Shown here: one piece after another, positions 15,447-27,727 of the stretch
Layout of the letters: each line of letters starts with the position of its first letter
Numbering within the stretch: the first letter of the stretch is position 1
From: Chlorokybus atmophyticus
Taxonomy: Eukaryota; Streptophyta; Chlorokybophyceae; Chlorokybales; Chlorokybaceae
DNA: 51,354 nt
Reading direction: 5' to 3'
Assembly: GCA_009103225.1 (NCBI GenBank)
Contig: RHPI01003536.1
Location: 185,844 to 237,197, forward strand
Notes under the pieces: generated by a model
Told to the model about the DNA's origin: nothing
The model's database searches: none
What the model saw: only the letters and a program-made list of their open reading frames with translations
Program-made: the position numbers and the translations under genes

Positions 15447-16448
15447 GGGGTTCTCATACTTATGGCCCAGCGAAAGCTGTTGGATGTGACGGGAGGTGAT
15501 TGCGAAAGCACATGCATAAGAGGTGTGGCTTGTGTTTGCACGCATGTGCCTTAACACCATACACGCATTTGCGCTTGCACACGCCTTATCCGCACAGTCC
15601 ACAACAGGGTTGAGTATCAAAATGTGTAGACTCCTTGCATACCTTGGGTGCACAGCGTAATGAACGGTCTCAACTGCAGGGGTGCTGCGTTGCGTTCACC
15701 AGTGTCACTCCGAAGTGTATGGTGGTGCTTTGCATGCAACACATGCATCTATGCAGACATGCATGCGTGCGCATGCACAAGTGGACAGATGTGTAGGCTT
15801 GCACAGTGTTGTGTGCATGGTGTGCACGTTAGTTACCATGGCCTCCACTGCTGGCGTGCTCGCATCTAGCACTTACGGTCTATGGTGTTATTTCGCGCGG
15901 TTACCAGGAGATGTGTGACACACTAGCAGCCCTATTTGTTGTGTATGCAGCAATCGCACTGCGACCTCTATCATCAATGACATACAAGCAATGTCTAGTG
16001 CTGCGAAGGTTGCCACTCCTACCCCATGTGGCGGTTCAGGATCAACACGGGGCTGCCATTGAGGCAATGTGTTTGACTGAACAACCTGCATTTTATGAAC
16101 CGCGGAAACGCGACAGACTTTGGCCTACATTGGGATATTGTGGACTTACACAAGCATGATTGTCACACATACTGCTCATTGCACCATCAAAATCTGCACC
16201 CACCCACAACAGTTCAGAACAGGAATTGTTGAGAGTCACAGTAGAGGAACAGTTAACTTGGCTCACAAACTTCAGTAGCACAACGACACCCGCCTTGGGT
16301 GTATGTGTGCAATGTGCAACAACATTGTACATTCACATGGAAAAGAGGGTATATCACACGGTTGACACAGACATGACTATGCGAGACTACAGGGAGCAAT
16401 CCACATTGCCCCCAAAACATCCTGTTCGCTGACTCTTGCTCTCCCCTC
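15447..16448. other. Convergent intergenic region, STRAP and MED25
   Basis: About 1 kb between two convergent genes. No gene, RNA or repeat recognised beyond scattered TGCATG motifs. Confidence 0.5.
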
Positions 16449-19400
16449 TCACATGAAGGATGAGAGCCCAGAGTCGGATAGCCCGCTGATCTGCGATGAC
16501 GACACTATGCCACCACCAGCCTGCTGCTGCGGCGGAGGCTGAGTCGGCCGGCTGCGGCTCGACGATGAAGATGGCGTCTGCAAACACAACAACAAACTGT
16601 CATAACATATGGGCTCACCAACAGCGTACACCCGCTTAACCCGCTCAAAACTAAACAATGGTAATAGAAAGACCCCTATAAACTCGTAATAGAAAGACCC
16701 CTACACAAGGTGACACACTTGTGCACCAGCATGATTGCACGCACATATGCAAGCGTTCACGCTGTTGTGTGCATGCGCCATGTGCATTACTCACCTTTGG
16801 GCAGAGCATTCCAATGAGTTTAATGCTGCCGCTGCCGGTTCTTGCTTCCGGAACGACCGCCAGCACAAGCACATGTGTTGTCAAATCCACAAAGCCGGCC
16901 TGACATACGCATTATTAAGAATGATGTGCACATACATACGGGCACACTGTGGCTGCATGAGCATGTAGGAGAGAAACAGTGTCACAAAGAACATACACCG
17001 CAATTCTCTGCCTCACCAGTTTTCTTGTTGCAAGCTGCAGCAGAAAGTTGTGGCCTTGCTGCTGCATCTGCGTTGCGGTGAGCACGTATATCTCCGACCT
17101 TGCACGATGCTCTCTGCAGAAAGGACACACAATGTAATAAGGACAGCGTGATTTGCATGCTAGCATGCTAGTTAATGAGCACTCATGTGGTTCAGCTTCA
17201 GCACACCATCAGTGCAGTACGTTAACTGATAAACCACAATCAATGCCTACTGGGATGCAAGATAACAGTAGCAATACGCTCAAACCACGAGTTCTCACTT
17301 ACAACAGGCACCGCCACTTACTTCTGGTGAATCATATCTTGGGAGGTCAGTCTTGAGATCAGCAGATGCATCGGCCAATTCAATGGCATAGCACTACACA
17401 AACACAAAAACAATGTATGAGTGCATATGAGACAGTAGACAATCATAAGCGAGATTCTACGTAGGCTTCAAGCAGCATGCATTATATATACAATATGCCA
17501 CTGTAACTGGACACGCTGCAATTGCAATGCGCGCAACACTCGCGTGCTAACCCAAGAATGCATCACACGTACTTTGAGGAAGCATCAGCGCCTTCTTTCT
17601 TTCTGTGGTAAGCCTGTGGTGACATCAAGACGTGTGTCATGTTTGAACCTGTGAACCTTTATCCTATAACAGCACGCATGATGTGCTGCCTCCTTCAAGC
17701 ACGTATGCGTATGTCCACCGAGCTTCGAGCGATGTACGTTAATAAACTGTGAGACACCAACAAATGTGCACACATGCACACGGACACATACACACACACA
17801 ACCCTTTACACTCGCAGTCGTGAACACGTAAATGTATACGTGCATTTGAGCATACACATACCTGCAAGTGGCAGATGTCCACAGTGACTCCTTTGGAGCT
17901 GTACGCCAGCATGCCCTGTGCACAGCAAGGAGGACACCATCAAAGCAATGTTGAACTTGCGTGATGTGCAGCATGCAACTTCAACGCAAGCACAAAGCCA
18001 CCCAAGGCAGTGTAACAAGTAACAATTCCAATAATCATCATGTGTTCTGAGTGCACGTGTGCGTGCGCGTGTGTGTACGCATGCTTGCGTGGGTAGATAC
18101 ATAGGGGAGTGTTTCTGTCTGTGCGTGTGCAATAACGGACATTGCGTGAGGAATAACGAACATGAGAATGGACTTGTACGCACCTCCCAGAGGGGCCCAA
18201 CCAGCTGCGGTGATGATCCCTGGGGCTGCGCAGCTTGCTGCTGCTGCTGGCGGGACTGCATTGCACCCGGCAGCACCTGGCCCGGTACCTGAAGGATGAA
18301 GGTTGTATGCACATCATCACAACTACTAGTCACTATCTGGTCTGTGTGCGTGCATCCGCAGATTACTGCACATCTCAAACGACCAGAGCAGTAGCCAAAC
18401 TGCGAGATGGTTTTTAAGAGTTCACGCAGTTTGTCTGTACAACAACAACATAATAAACAGATGGGTAGAGGGAGAGGTGTTACTATGCATTCTGAATGTG
18501 TGTATGTGTTCAGTGTGAGCGAAGCCAAACAACAACACAAGCAGCGCCCTTTGCTACTTGATCCTGACAACTCAGCCCAACATGTTTATGAAGACACGAA
18601 AATATTTCTTGTACCTTTCATAGCATGCACGCACACATACACGCATGTGCAAGCACGTGCCACTCAGTGGAGCTTCGCATGTGCGCGCATGGATACGTAC
18701 ACGCACGCACCCCTACCCACCTGCATGCCAGGTTGGCTTCCCGCCAGGTACCCCACCCCGCTATTCCCCTGCATCCCCGCCATGCCGCTCAGCAGCACGC
18801 TGGGCGGACTCGTTGTCGTCGTCGTTTTTCCTGCTGCTGTGGTCGTCGTTGTTGTGGGCACCACCACGCCGGGACGTGCCACCTGCGAGGCCCCGCGCAT
18901 GGCTGCTGCCTGCTGCTGTAGTGTGTATGTGGGGGCGGATTGTTGTTGGCCAACGACACCGCCGTTGAGAGTTGCAGCAGCTGCAGGCGGCAACTGCATC
19001 TCCTGCACAGTGACCATGCGGGTAGTTGGCACACGCAGCACTCGCACGTGAGCACACACTCATACACGCGTGCGCACAAATACGCGCGTGTGCGTGTGAA
19101 ACATGTGTACGTGTGCATCAATATGTGTTGCCTCGGGAGCTCTCAGCGCACCTTTTGCAAGATGGTCGCGCCTGGAAGTTGTTGTTGCTGTTGCTTGACC
19201 GCTAGTTGTTGCGCTTGGCCCAAAGCTGATAAACAAGAGTGTTGTTGAATTGCACTCGTATGCATCATACATTGCAACTACTCACCAGCGAGTTTTGCCG
19301 CTTGCGCTGCCTTTGCCCCGGCCGGTAGTAGGGGAGACAGTAGCAGCAGGTGCTGCGGGTAGTGGTTATTGGTCTTGATCGCAGCTTGTGCGACGGGCTC

Positions 19401-21787
19401 GCCTTTGGGCTTGCCGAGCGCCTGGCACACGGGACACAGTGTGCGTGTGTGTTTGTGCGCGTTCGTGTGTGTGTGGGCAAATGTGCATGGGCGAGTGGGC
19501 ATGCGCGTGTAAGTCAGAGCGCATGTGCGAGTGGATGTATGCGCGCACGCGCGTGTGTGGGTGGGCGCATATACGTGCGTGTGCATGCACATGCGCGTCT
19601 GTGTGCTCGAGTGTTTGTGCTGGTGCGTGTGGACGGCTGGGTCGATATCATTGCGTTTGTGAACATGCGTGGGTATGTGCGTCTCCATGCTTGTGGGCGT
19701 GTGCGCGCACACACACGCGTGTGCACACGAGCACGTGTGCATGCGCATGTGTGAAGGCAAAAAACGCAAGCAACCAATGCACTCTGGCAACGCACCGCTT
19801 GGAAAATCTCCTCAAACACGGAGACGCGGCGTGGCGAGAACAGCGAGAGCGATATCCCACACTGCACACGAGGACACCTTAGTACCACAACTGTTGCGTG
19901 GTCACCACCAACACGTGACACTGTGTTTTGTAAGTGGGCTTTTCCATGAGTGGTGCGTACATGGTGGAACAGCGCCGCCACCATGAGCGCGTCCGCCGTC
20001 CACCAGAAGCAGCTGCCGCCCAGCGCGCAACCGACGTCCGACGCGTTGTCGGACGGCGCGTCGAGGAGGTTGCTGGACACAGGGACGCGCGGACGAGCCA
20101 ACGGAACCTTGAAGAAGCAGGCACAAAAGCAAGGTGAGTTGTTGTTGTTAACTGGGGGCACGCGGATGCACGCACGTGTGCGGAAGTACGGGCACGTGTG
20201 TGTCTGTGTACGCGCACGCATCCTCGTGCTTGAGTGTATATGTTTATGTGCATGTGTGCGAGCCTGCAAGAGCGTACATGCACACGCGTGCATGCATGTG
20301 CACGTACACATGTGTGTGCACAGGCACTCGCAGCCAATGCACATAGGCGCTTCAACGAGATCGCAATGCAACTGTGGGCGTGAACACATACATGCATGCA
20401 TGCGTGCGTGCAAGGTGGTGTGCATGCACGCGTGTACACACTTGATACCACGTGTGTACCTGCAACATGCTGGGAGGGGAGTACGCCACAACAATGCAAT
20501 GACGCTCGCCTTGATGCGTCTCACCTGGCCGACACTCCTGCCAATACACGGCCTGCGGCCCAACGACACAACAACACATGAGTCCAACATACGTGCTTTT
20601 GTGCAAATGTTGGTGTGTGGATAATGTACCGGCAGGACTTCGGCCAGGGCTTCGGCGAGAGAGGCTTCGCCTACGCCACCGCCAACAAAACGCACGCCGT
20701 CCAGCCATTGGGAGAACTCAGAGAAGTCGGTGGTCCAACACGAGTGGCGCACGACGAGCTCTGATTGCCACATGTGTACATGCATGAGGTTCATGCATGT
20801 ACATGTGTGCGCACGCGTGAGTAAATACACGCACGCACGCACGCATACACACTAGCGCACGCACATGGCTTTGTCAACTCAACAACACGGACTCAAGTAC
20901 TTCATCAGCGTACTCACCGCTAAACTCGTTTGATGTGTAGTAAAGCAGCAATGACAACTCAGCCTCGCCAACAGTCTGCAATGAGGCAATGGTGAGTGCT
21001 TCAAGAAAGTGCAAGAACAGGAATGAAATTGGTTAACGAGAAACATGCGTTGGCCAACAGTGTTATTCATGTGTGCAACTCTTACGTTGCCGGCTGCGTC
21101 GATGCCACGGCTGCTTAAGGACACAAATGAGCTGCAACACAACACACAATAAGTTCAAGCATGAACTGCATGCACGCGAGTAAACACGACATGTATGTCA
21201 GCAGTTGCTTGAAACAAAGTGCATGTCATTGTGACCCCAATGCCACATTGTGCTTTGCCAGATTTGTGTCAATACATGTCATTCACCCAAAAGGATCACG
21301 CCGGTTTCGGCAGCTTCGCCAGCACTAAGCAGACACAAGACAGAAATAGTTCGGCGTTTGCAGAACTAGTTCATATGTTCTTGCATGTAACACATCTGTA
21401 ACAAACATGTCAACAACAAGTCACGACTCGCAGCCTGACCTAAAGGCTGCTTTCCTTTTTTAATCAACGGCATGGTTATGCTGAAAAGGAGGAGGCCACA
21501 AAAGAAAACCAACCGATGGGGGGGGGGGCGTGCAGTATGATCCAACATCCAGACCTGAGCAAGGGGTTGATGTAGGCTGAGCGTAGTAGAGGCCAATGCG
21601 GGCCGAGGGCTGCGTTTCCTTCAACTACCAGGCAGAGGCGGCGGCGTGGGCTGGCGGAGGAGGCGGCGGCGGCAGAGGCTTGGCCTGGCTGAGGAGCGCC
21701 TGCTGTTCCTGTGGATGTCCCCAGCGACGACGCCACTGACACACCCGACGCAGAAGCTGCCGGCCCTCCCCTGCCCTGCACGGACAT
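16449..21787 (-). CDS. MED25: Mediator complex subunit 25 (MED25)
   Basis: Seventeen exons: 21787-21555, 21131-21086, 20975-20918, 20760-20630, 20552-20460, 20107-19961, 19861-19796, 19421-19286, 19225-19152, 19002-18721, 18288-18184, 17915-17862, 17613-17573, 17393-17322, 17113-17017, 16899-16795, 16577-16449. The sum is 1869 nt (622 aa, TGA), every phase matching. The N-terminal von Willebrand A domain (about 47-300) carries LCLVVEGNAALGPHW, ELSLLLYYTSNEFSG, FSQWLDGVRFVGGG, AEALAEVLP, RHCIVVAYSPP and GISLSLFSPRRVSVFEEIF. A Gln/Pro/Thr-rich linker follows. The activator-interacting domain (about 450-575) has GPLWEGMLAYSSKG, MPLNWPMHLLISRLTSQD and SGSIKLIGMLCPK, reading like the plant form. 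The protein binds activators and links them to Mediator in the nucleus. Shorter than Arabidopsis (836) or human (747). The initiator Met could lie further upstream. Confidence 0.9.
19436..19760. repeat. Alternating purine-pyrimidine tract in a MED25 intron
   Basis: The intron between exons 19796 and 19421 is dominated by TG/CG/CA alternation (GTGTGCGTGTG, CACACACACGCGTG). Such tracts can adopt Z-DNA. Similar tracts fill the neighbouring introns at about 18060-18130, 20160-20450 and 20790-20865. Confidence 0.7.
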
Positions 21788-24265
21788 GCTAGGCGAAATG
21801 CATGGCCTGCACGAGTACGACCAGTACAGCAACCGCCCCGCCAATGCCGCCGCTGCGGGATGGCTGTAAAAATGCTTGGAGGAAATGATTTGCATCATGA
21901 TTTACGAATTGAAGTCTTATTAAGTTAATACTCGAATAAAGAGTCTCCACCCCAGTTAAGACTCTTAACCCTGCCATTGTGGTCACTCAGTGATGCTCAT
22001 GCAGTGGTACACCCATGCGGCCGAGTGTGTAGCGCCATTGAGGCTCTGGTGATGATGGTGACTCAAAGTGACTTCGCTATCAATAAGCTGCTATGTAAAC
22101 CAAGCCCATCAATGCATAATATGGTGACATTGATTTATGCAACTTGTCATAAGCAAGTCAAGTAAGCTTATCCCTTTTAATTGCCACCTATGCCACGGTG
22201 TCATAAGTGACACGCTTCAAGTTCAAATTGTGCCTAGCAACATTTGTGTGGTAGGGTATTACGTCATTTTAAACAACACCTTCGACTCGAGAATGCATGC
22301 GCGGAGTTTACGATCTATTCACTGTATGATTCATGCCACTTATGCAAAACTAATCGAATGCGCCGCATATATGTGGCGTTTGTAACAATATGTTGGTTGG
22401 TTGCGGTCAATCTCTGCTTACCTGTGTGCTTGGCAGTGCCTACCCTACTACCTGCAACCGCACGTTCCTCGTTTGCACACACTTGAGGCCATACGTCAGT
22501 TGCCCCTGTTATAGCTATCTAGCTGCTGTTGTTGTATGTGATGTGTGCATGGTGTAAGCTACTTGTAAACGACTTGGTCCCCACAGTGGAGAGTGGCATG
22601 CCCACCCTTTATGGTTGGCTTTAGCGATGACATTACGGCCCGTAACGTGCGCGGCAATTATGTGATATGAGCCACTTGTGGCTTGGTCAACACAGCAGAG
22701 AGTAGCCTGCCCGCCCTCTATGGTTGCGTATAGCGACAGCCCCACGAGGCTATTGTACTTGCTATCATTAATGCCCCCATTGTTTGTATCTGCCGTATGG
22801 CGATGGATATATACGTATATATCAACTTACACGTAACGGGGTTAAATGCAATGAACTATATATTTCTGTGAACAGATAAAAAGTACTCGTGTAAACGGTG
22901 CAATGCAAATAAACGTGCACATTTACGTGAAATTATATGACATGCAATTTATGCTCAATATGCTTTGATTGAATAATAATAACAATAAGCACATCGCATC
23001 ATCAACGCCTTTTTAATCGAAATGATAACTTCAGGTAATGGGCACGATTTGCATATCAGCATAGTGACAGACATTACTAGTTACATAAACGTGTTGATGT
23101 ATCAATATGTATACATGAACATGTTTGGTGCAGCACATACAAATGTGTAATGTAGGCATAGCACATTGAAGCGTTTTGCGCAGGTGTCGCAATGCAATGG
23201 AGGCAAATGTTACGAAGGTGGTTCCAAACTGTATGCATTCTACAGATGATGAACCATTGGGTTCATTGATGTTGATAATCATGAAGTTATTAATTATGTG
23301 TGGTTAAGTTTATGCGTGCAAGAATCGCTTAAGTCCGTAGCAAGGACTTGCAACCGAGAGTGGAAAATAAGTCACCACACGTGAGCGAACTCACACATGG
23401 TGGCAGAAACTTTTCGCGGAATTAACCCAAGAAGGTACCGATCTGCTACAATTGTCACCCATAAATATGGTAATGAGCCAAGCGCAAACTACCAAGAGCG
23501 ATGGTTGAATTTAGATATTTTAAAAAGTACTACCCATAAAAATTACTTGATTAATTAGTAATTGATTAGTAACTAATTAGATGACGGCAAAAGCTATTGA
23601 ATTGTGCAAAGGCATTTGACCAAATAAATGAGTGTGAGCTCAACTCGGGCGGTCCTCTGCTATGATTCATAAGCCTTTTTCAAAATGTAATCAGGGACAA
23701 CCCAATGGACCTAGTTCGATGTTGGTGTAATGGAACTCACTTTTTGAAACAAAGGCACGCAATTGCATCATTAAGTATTGTGGACAGAGAAGGTTCTTCT
23801 CAGAGACCTTTGTTGGGAACCAAAGAGGTGCACGATATTGGAGGTGCTAAGCCGCTGCATCTAGTGAAACTCCCATGACAAACCTATGCAAACGCGCTTC
23901 TCCAAGCATAGCACCTATGTATAAACTGAATGGTGCGGAATTGTTAGAAGGAGCTAGCAAAGGATCCTCATAAGGATGTGGGACCAACAACTAAACCAAG
24001 GGCGCAAGTTGACTAGCACATATGTTGATTTAAAGTGAATGAATTAACGTTCATTATATTGGGATTGAGTAGTTAGAGTTACGAAATCCCCTTGCGGCCA
24101 TCGGAGTCCACGGCTATAAGAGAGAGCGTGCGAATAAGGCTAGTTCGCGAAGTCGCAGAAATTCCTTGTTCTTTAACTCCCACTTGGCACGCACATAAGA
24201 AGCACTCAGTTACGACGTTGTAAGAATTTAAAGTGAGTGGCTAGTTAATTGCGACCTGCACATAA
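21788..24265. other. Gene-free, increasingly AT-rich region
   Basis: The first part should hold the MED25 promoter and 5' leader. From about 22750 the composition becomes AT-rich and open frames become very short. Two related 63-bp segments (about 22568-22630 and 22680-22740, sharing CTTGGTC, GAGAGT, CTATGGTTG and AGCGA) form a diverged repeat. I recognise no coding domain; degraded transposon sequence is likely but unproven. Confidence 0.5.
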
Positions 24266-25542
24266 ACCAGGGCAGCCGCCAACTCCTACACTTGCACGTA
24301 GAATTATGAAAATGAAATGAAATGAAAAGTCATCGGGTTTGGCGTCTAGCTTAAAACACGCCACCTTGCTTGAGTAGGTCGAGTGAGTTCAATATATTGA
24401 AAGGTTGGCAAGAATCAAAAGCCGAGTTGGCTAGTAGTTCTCCTTTTCTCTCCCACTACTGGGTGCCTCACCGCGCCGTCTTTGGCCGGAGTGAATAGTT
24501 CACCGCGGCGAGGATAGAACTTGGTGACGTCGCTAAGTGAACTATCGGGGCCAATTGGGCAAACTAAAGGTTTTTTTGTTTACGTTGAAGTTTCTTTGTT
24601 ATTATAGTCATTTATGGGATAGCCGGCTTCTCATCTTTGAAACCACTTTCAAAGAACTCCTCCAAAGTGCCCGCCCAATTAATTAATAAAGTCTGTGTCG
24701 GTACTGCTGTTATCACTTTTGGGTCCGTAGGTACTTCATCGTCCGAAGACTCTTCATAGTCCGAAGAATCTTAATTTACCGTGTGGTCTTGGGTAGCTAC
24801 TACCCGACCCGGTTGCTCATCTTTGTGTTCGAAGTCCCATCCAAAACATATCTCCAATTTGATCTCCATTCCCATCGCGTGAAGCCTATGGTGGTGGAGG
24901 GGACTCCTTTTGCAAGTATGCCGCTAGGGTACCAACCGGGCTTACCCCTCGTGATGGTCGCGACGACTTTTGAGTCTTTAATTGGAGCCATGTTTGGTAT
25001 TCGTGGAAGCGTGAAGGCATGCTAGTCCTTTTGATAAAAATCGTGCTTTGAGTTCAATGTAACGGGGGTCCTTTGTTTTACCTCCTCGTGATTCACTCGG
25101 ACGGCTAAGGGTTCATCCACTTGATAGCAACTTTGTTCACACGCCAAATGACTTCGCTCGGCGAACCTTAAATGCGGACTTGGGCGATCCGCCAATTTTC
25201 GAATCCATCCGCAATTTCGCGTTACTTCCCGCCAAGACCTATCTCGGCTTTAGTTTGCCCAATTGGCCCCGATAGTTCACTTAGCGACGTCACCAAGTTC
25301 TATCCTCGCCGCGGTGAACTATTCACTCCGGCTAAAAACGGCGCGGCGAGGCACCCAGTAGTGGAAGAGAAAAGGAGAACTACCAGCCAACTCGGCTTTT
25401 GATTCTCGCCAACCTTTTAATAGATTGAACTCACTCGACCTACTCAAGCGAGGTGGCGTGTTTTAAGCTAGTCGCCAAACCCGCATGACTTTTCAATTTA
25501 CGTAATTCTATTTGCGGTTGTTGGAGTTGCTGGCTGCCTTGG
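24266..25542. repeat. Large inverted repeat (fold-back element)
   Basis: The left arm (about 24266-24568) is the diverged reverse complement of the right arm (about 25248-25542), around 300 bp each with a spacer of about 680 bp. Matching blocks in the left arm are AACACGCCACCT, GAGTAGGTCGAGTGAGTTCAAT, AAAAGCCGAGTTGGCT, GTTCACCGCGGCGAGGATAG and CCAATTGGGCAAACTAAAG (parts shown), each found inverted on the right. The spacer has no recognisable domain; its longest open frame is 80 codons. It may be a fold-back or MITE-like element, or two head-to-head copies of one repeat. Confidence 0.8.
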
Positions 25543-25656
25543 CCTACGTGCAAGTAGCAATGACTCCTGGCAGTCCCAAACCACAACCCTCGTTCAAGGC
25601 CCCTCTGTCCCACCCCTTCTGCCGCAGTGCTTGTCAAGCACAGTATAAGTCTTGAC

Positions 25657-25660
25657 AGTT
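25657..25660. repeat. Left target-site duplication AGTT
   Basis: AGTT directly precedes the outer TGTCGTGCC end of the insertion and matches the AGTT directly after the other end. Four-bp duplications are within the range for DDE integrases. A 4-bp match also has a modest probability by chance. Confidence 0.7.
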
Positions 25661-26549
25661 TGTCGTGCCTGCCATGGTCGAGGGCAACCTTGTCTCGGAC
25701 AGGCTGCGGAGGAGTGCTAGTGCTGCACGCATGCTAGTGCCGTGCATTGCATTGGAGTCATGCAAGCAAAAGACAACCCCCCAATCGTGGGCATAAGCTT
25801 GAAGATGAGCCTACGCGGTGTTTAGTGCAGTGGACGAGCCGATGCCGCTCGCCACCTTTGTGTACGGACTGTGTCGTAGTGCACACAGTCAACAAGCCAC
25901 TACGATAGGTAGTGCTGTGGACACAGTTCTTTGCATGAGTGGATAGAATGATACACTGTTAAGTGAGGTGAATGAGTGTGCAATACGTGGATACAACACC
26001 CTGACTACTGAAACAACACACCACCGTCAAGCTCACAGCAATGACAGGCACAGCGCACAAGAGCATGCACCGTGTCTCACGCAGTAAGGGAATTCTTGGC
26101 AACCGGGGCAGCGTGCTTCCAGTTCAAGTCGCTTCACAAGCTCTTTAGAAACAGAGTCTTTACTTCTTAGTACTCCTAGTACTCACAATACTTACTTACA
26201 GTGTCACCAGCCAGTCTGGTGACGTGACTTCCTACTTATACATGTTAAATCATGACTGTGCAGTGCCATGCGGGCACTAGGCCAACGGTCACATCGAGGC
26301 CTCATGCTATTTCGGAAATCTCCTAAGACTCGATATAGCACATGTGTTCTTAACAGACTTACAACTGATCAGTTACGGGCGGTCCCTACAGACAGGTCCA
26401 TAAAGTAGCGCTAGCTACATGCTACATGAGTGGTACAGTAGCTAGCAGTAGGCTGGGGCTCGCGCGGTCTTCATGCTGGTAGCCCGGGCGTGGGGCTGGG
26501 TGTAGGCATGCTCGAGAAGGAATGGCATGCGAGGGTAGATGGCATTACA
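25661..26549 (-). repeat. Terminal repeat unit A (X 25661-25900 + Y 25901-26549)
   Basis: 889 bp, starting TGTCGTGCC and ending GGCATTACA. Nearly identical to unit B; differences are scattered single bases, for example in the terminal GGCAT(T/G)ACA. It is followed by a dinucleotide GC and then unit B. Y contains a short hairpin, GTCACCAGCC with CTGGTGAC. Short open frames inside are not credible genes. Confidence 0.9.
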
Positions 26550-26551
26550 GC

Positions 26552-27440
26552 TGTCGTGCCTGCCATGGTCGACGGCAACCTTGTCTCGGACAGGCTGCGG
26601 AGGAGTGCTAGTGCTGCACGCATGCTAGTGCCGTGCATTGCATTGGAGTCATGCAAGCAAAAGACAACCCCCCAATCGTGGGCATAGGCTTGAAGATGAG
26701 CCTACGCGGTGTTTAGTGCAGTGGACGAGCCGATGCCGCTCGCCACCTTTGTGTACGGACTGTGTCGTAGTGCACACAGTCAACAAGCCACTACGATAGG
26801 TAGTGCTGTGGACACAGTTCTTTGCATGAGTGGATAGAATGATACACTGTTAAGTGAGGTGAATGAGTGTGCAACACGTGGATACAACACCCTGACTACT
26901 GAAACAACACACCACCGTCAAGCTCACAGCAATGACAGGCACAGCGCACAAGAGCATGCACCGTGTCTCACGCAGTAAGGGAATTCTTGGCAACCGGGGC
27001 AGCGTGCTTCCAGTTCAAGTCGCTTCACAAGCTCTTTAGAAACAGAGTCTTTACTTCTTAGTACTCCTAGTACTCACAGTACTCACTTACAGTGTCACCA
27101 GCCAGTCTGGTGACGTGACTTCCTACTTATACATGTCAAATCATGACTGTGCAGTGCCACGCGGGCACTAGGCCAACGGTCACATCGAGGCCTCATGCTA
27201 TTTCGGAAATCTCCTAAGACTTGATATAGCACATGTGTTCTTAACAGACTTGCAACTGATCAGCTACGCGCGGTCCCTACAGACAGGTCTATAAAGTAGC
27301 CCTAGCTACATGCTACATGAGTGATACAGTAGCTAGCAGTAGGCTGGGGCTCGCGCGGTCTTCATGCTGGTAGCCCGGGCGTGGGGCTGGGTGTAGGCAT
27401 GCTTGAGAAGAACTGGCATGCGAGGGTAGATGGCATGACA
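26552..27440 (-). repeat. Terminal repeat unit B (X 26552-26791 + Y 26792-27440)
   Basis: 889 bp, TGTCGTGCC to GGCATGACA, in direct tandem with unit A (GC spacer 26550-26551) and with the X module C (GC spacer 27441-27442). The TGTC/GACA ends facing each other across two bases look like the junction of a two-LTR circle. Confidence 0.9.
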
Positions 27441-27442
27441 GC

Positions 27443-27682
27443 TGTCGTGCCTGCCATGGTCGAGGGCAACCTTGTCTCGGACAGGCTGCGGAGGAGTGCT
27501 AGTGCTGCACGCATGCTAGTGCCGTGCATTGCATTGGAGTCATGCAAGCAAAAGACAACCCCCCAATCGTGGGCATAGGCTTGAAGATGAGCCTACGCGG
27601 TGCTTAGTGCAGTGGACGAGCCGATGCCGCTCGCCACCTTTGTGTACAGACTGTGTCGTAGTGCACACAGTCAACAAGCCAC
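27443..27682 (-). repeat. Terminal repeat module X, copy C, abutting the coding body
   Basis: 240 bp, matching X of units A and B. At its right end the 14-mer AGTCAACAAGCCAC (27669-27682) is followed by the body instead of by Y. The same 14-mer recurs at 37010-37023, directly before Y copy D, so the body sits exactly between X and Y. Confidence 0.9.
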
Positions 27683-27692
27683 CCCCCCTGAG
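27682..27692 (-). promoter_or_regulatory. Polypurine tract candidate
   Basis: On the minus strand, a run of seven G preceded by CTCA lies directly before TGGCTTGTTGACT, the start of the X module. Position and composition fit the polypurine tract that primes plus-strand DNA in retroelements. It implies the functional repeat begins TGGCTTG here. Confidence 0.6.
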
Positions 27693-27727
27693 ATTCTGGG
27701 GTAGCCCTCTGCTCCAGAACTCAGTTC

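Noticed and set aside
17573-17613. Direct splice from 17862 to 17393 in MED25 without the 41-nt exon
   Set aside because: Phases do not match. Adding the small exon restores frame and the plant-like NWP...SQD segment.
24783-25025. 80-codon frame in the inverted-repeat spacer as a transposase remnant
   Set aside because: No recognisable motif, and the length is within chance expectation.
26471-27578. Repeated 61-65 codon frames inside the terminal repeats
   Set aside because: The same short frames recur only because the repeat does; no start context or family match.
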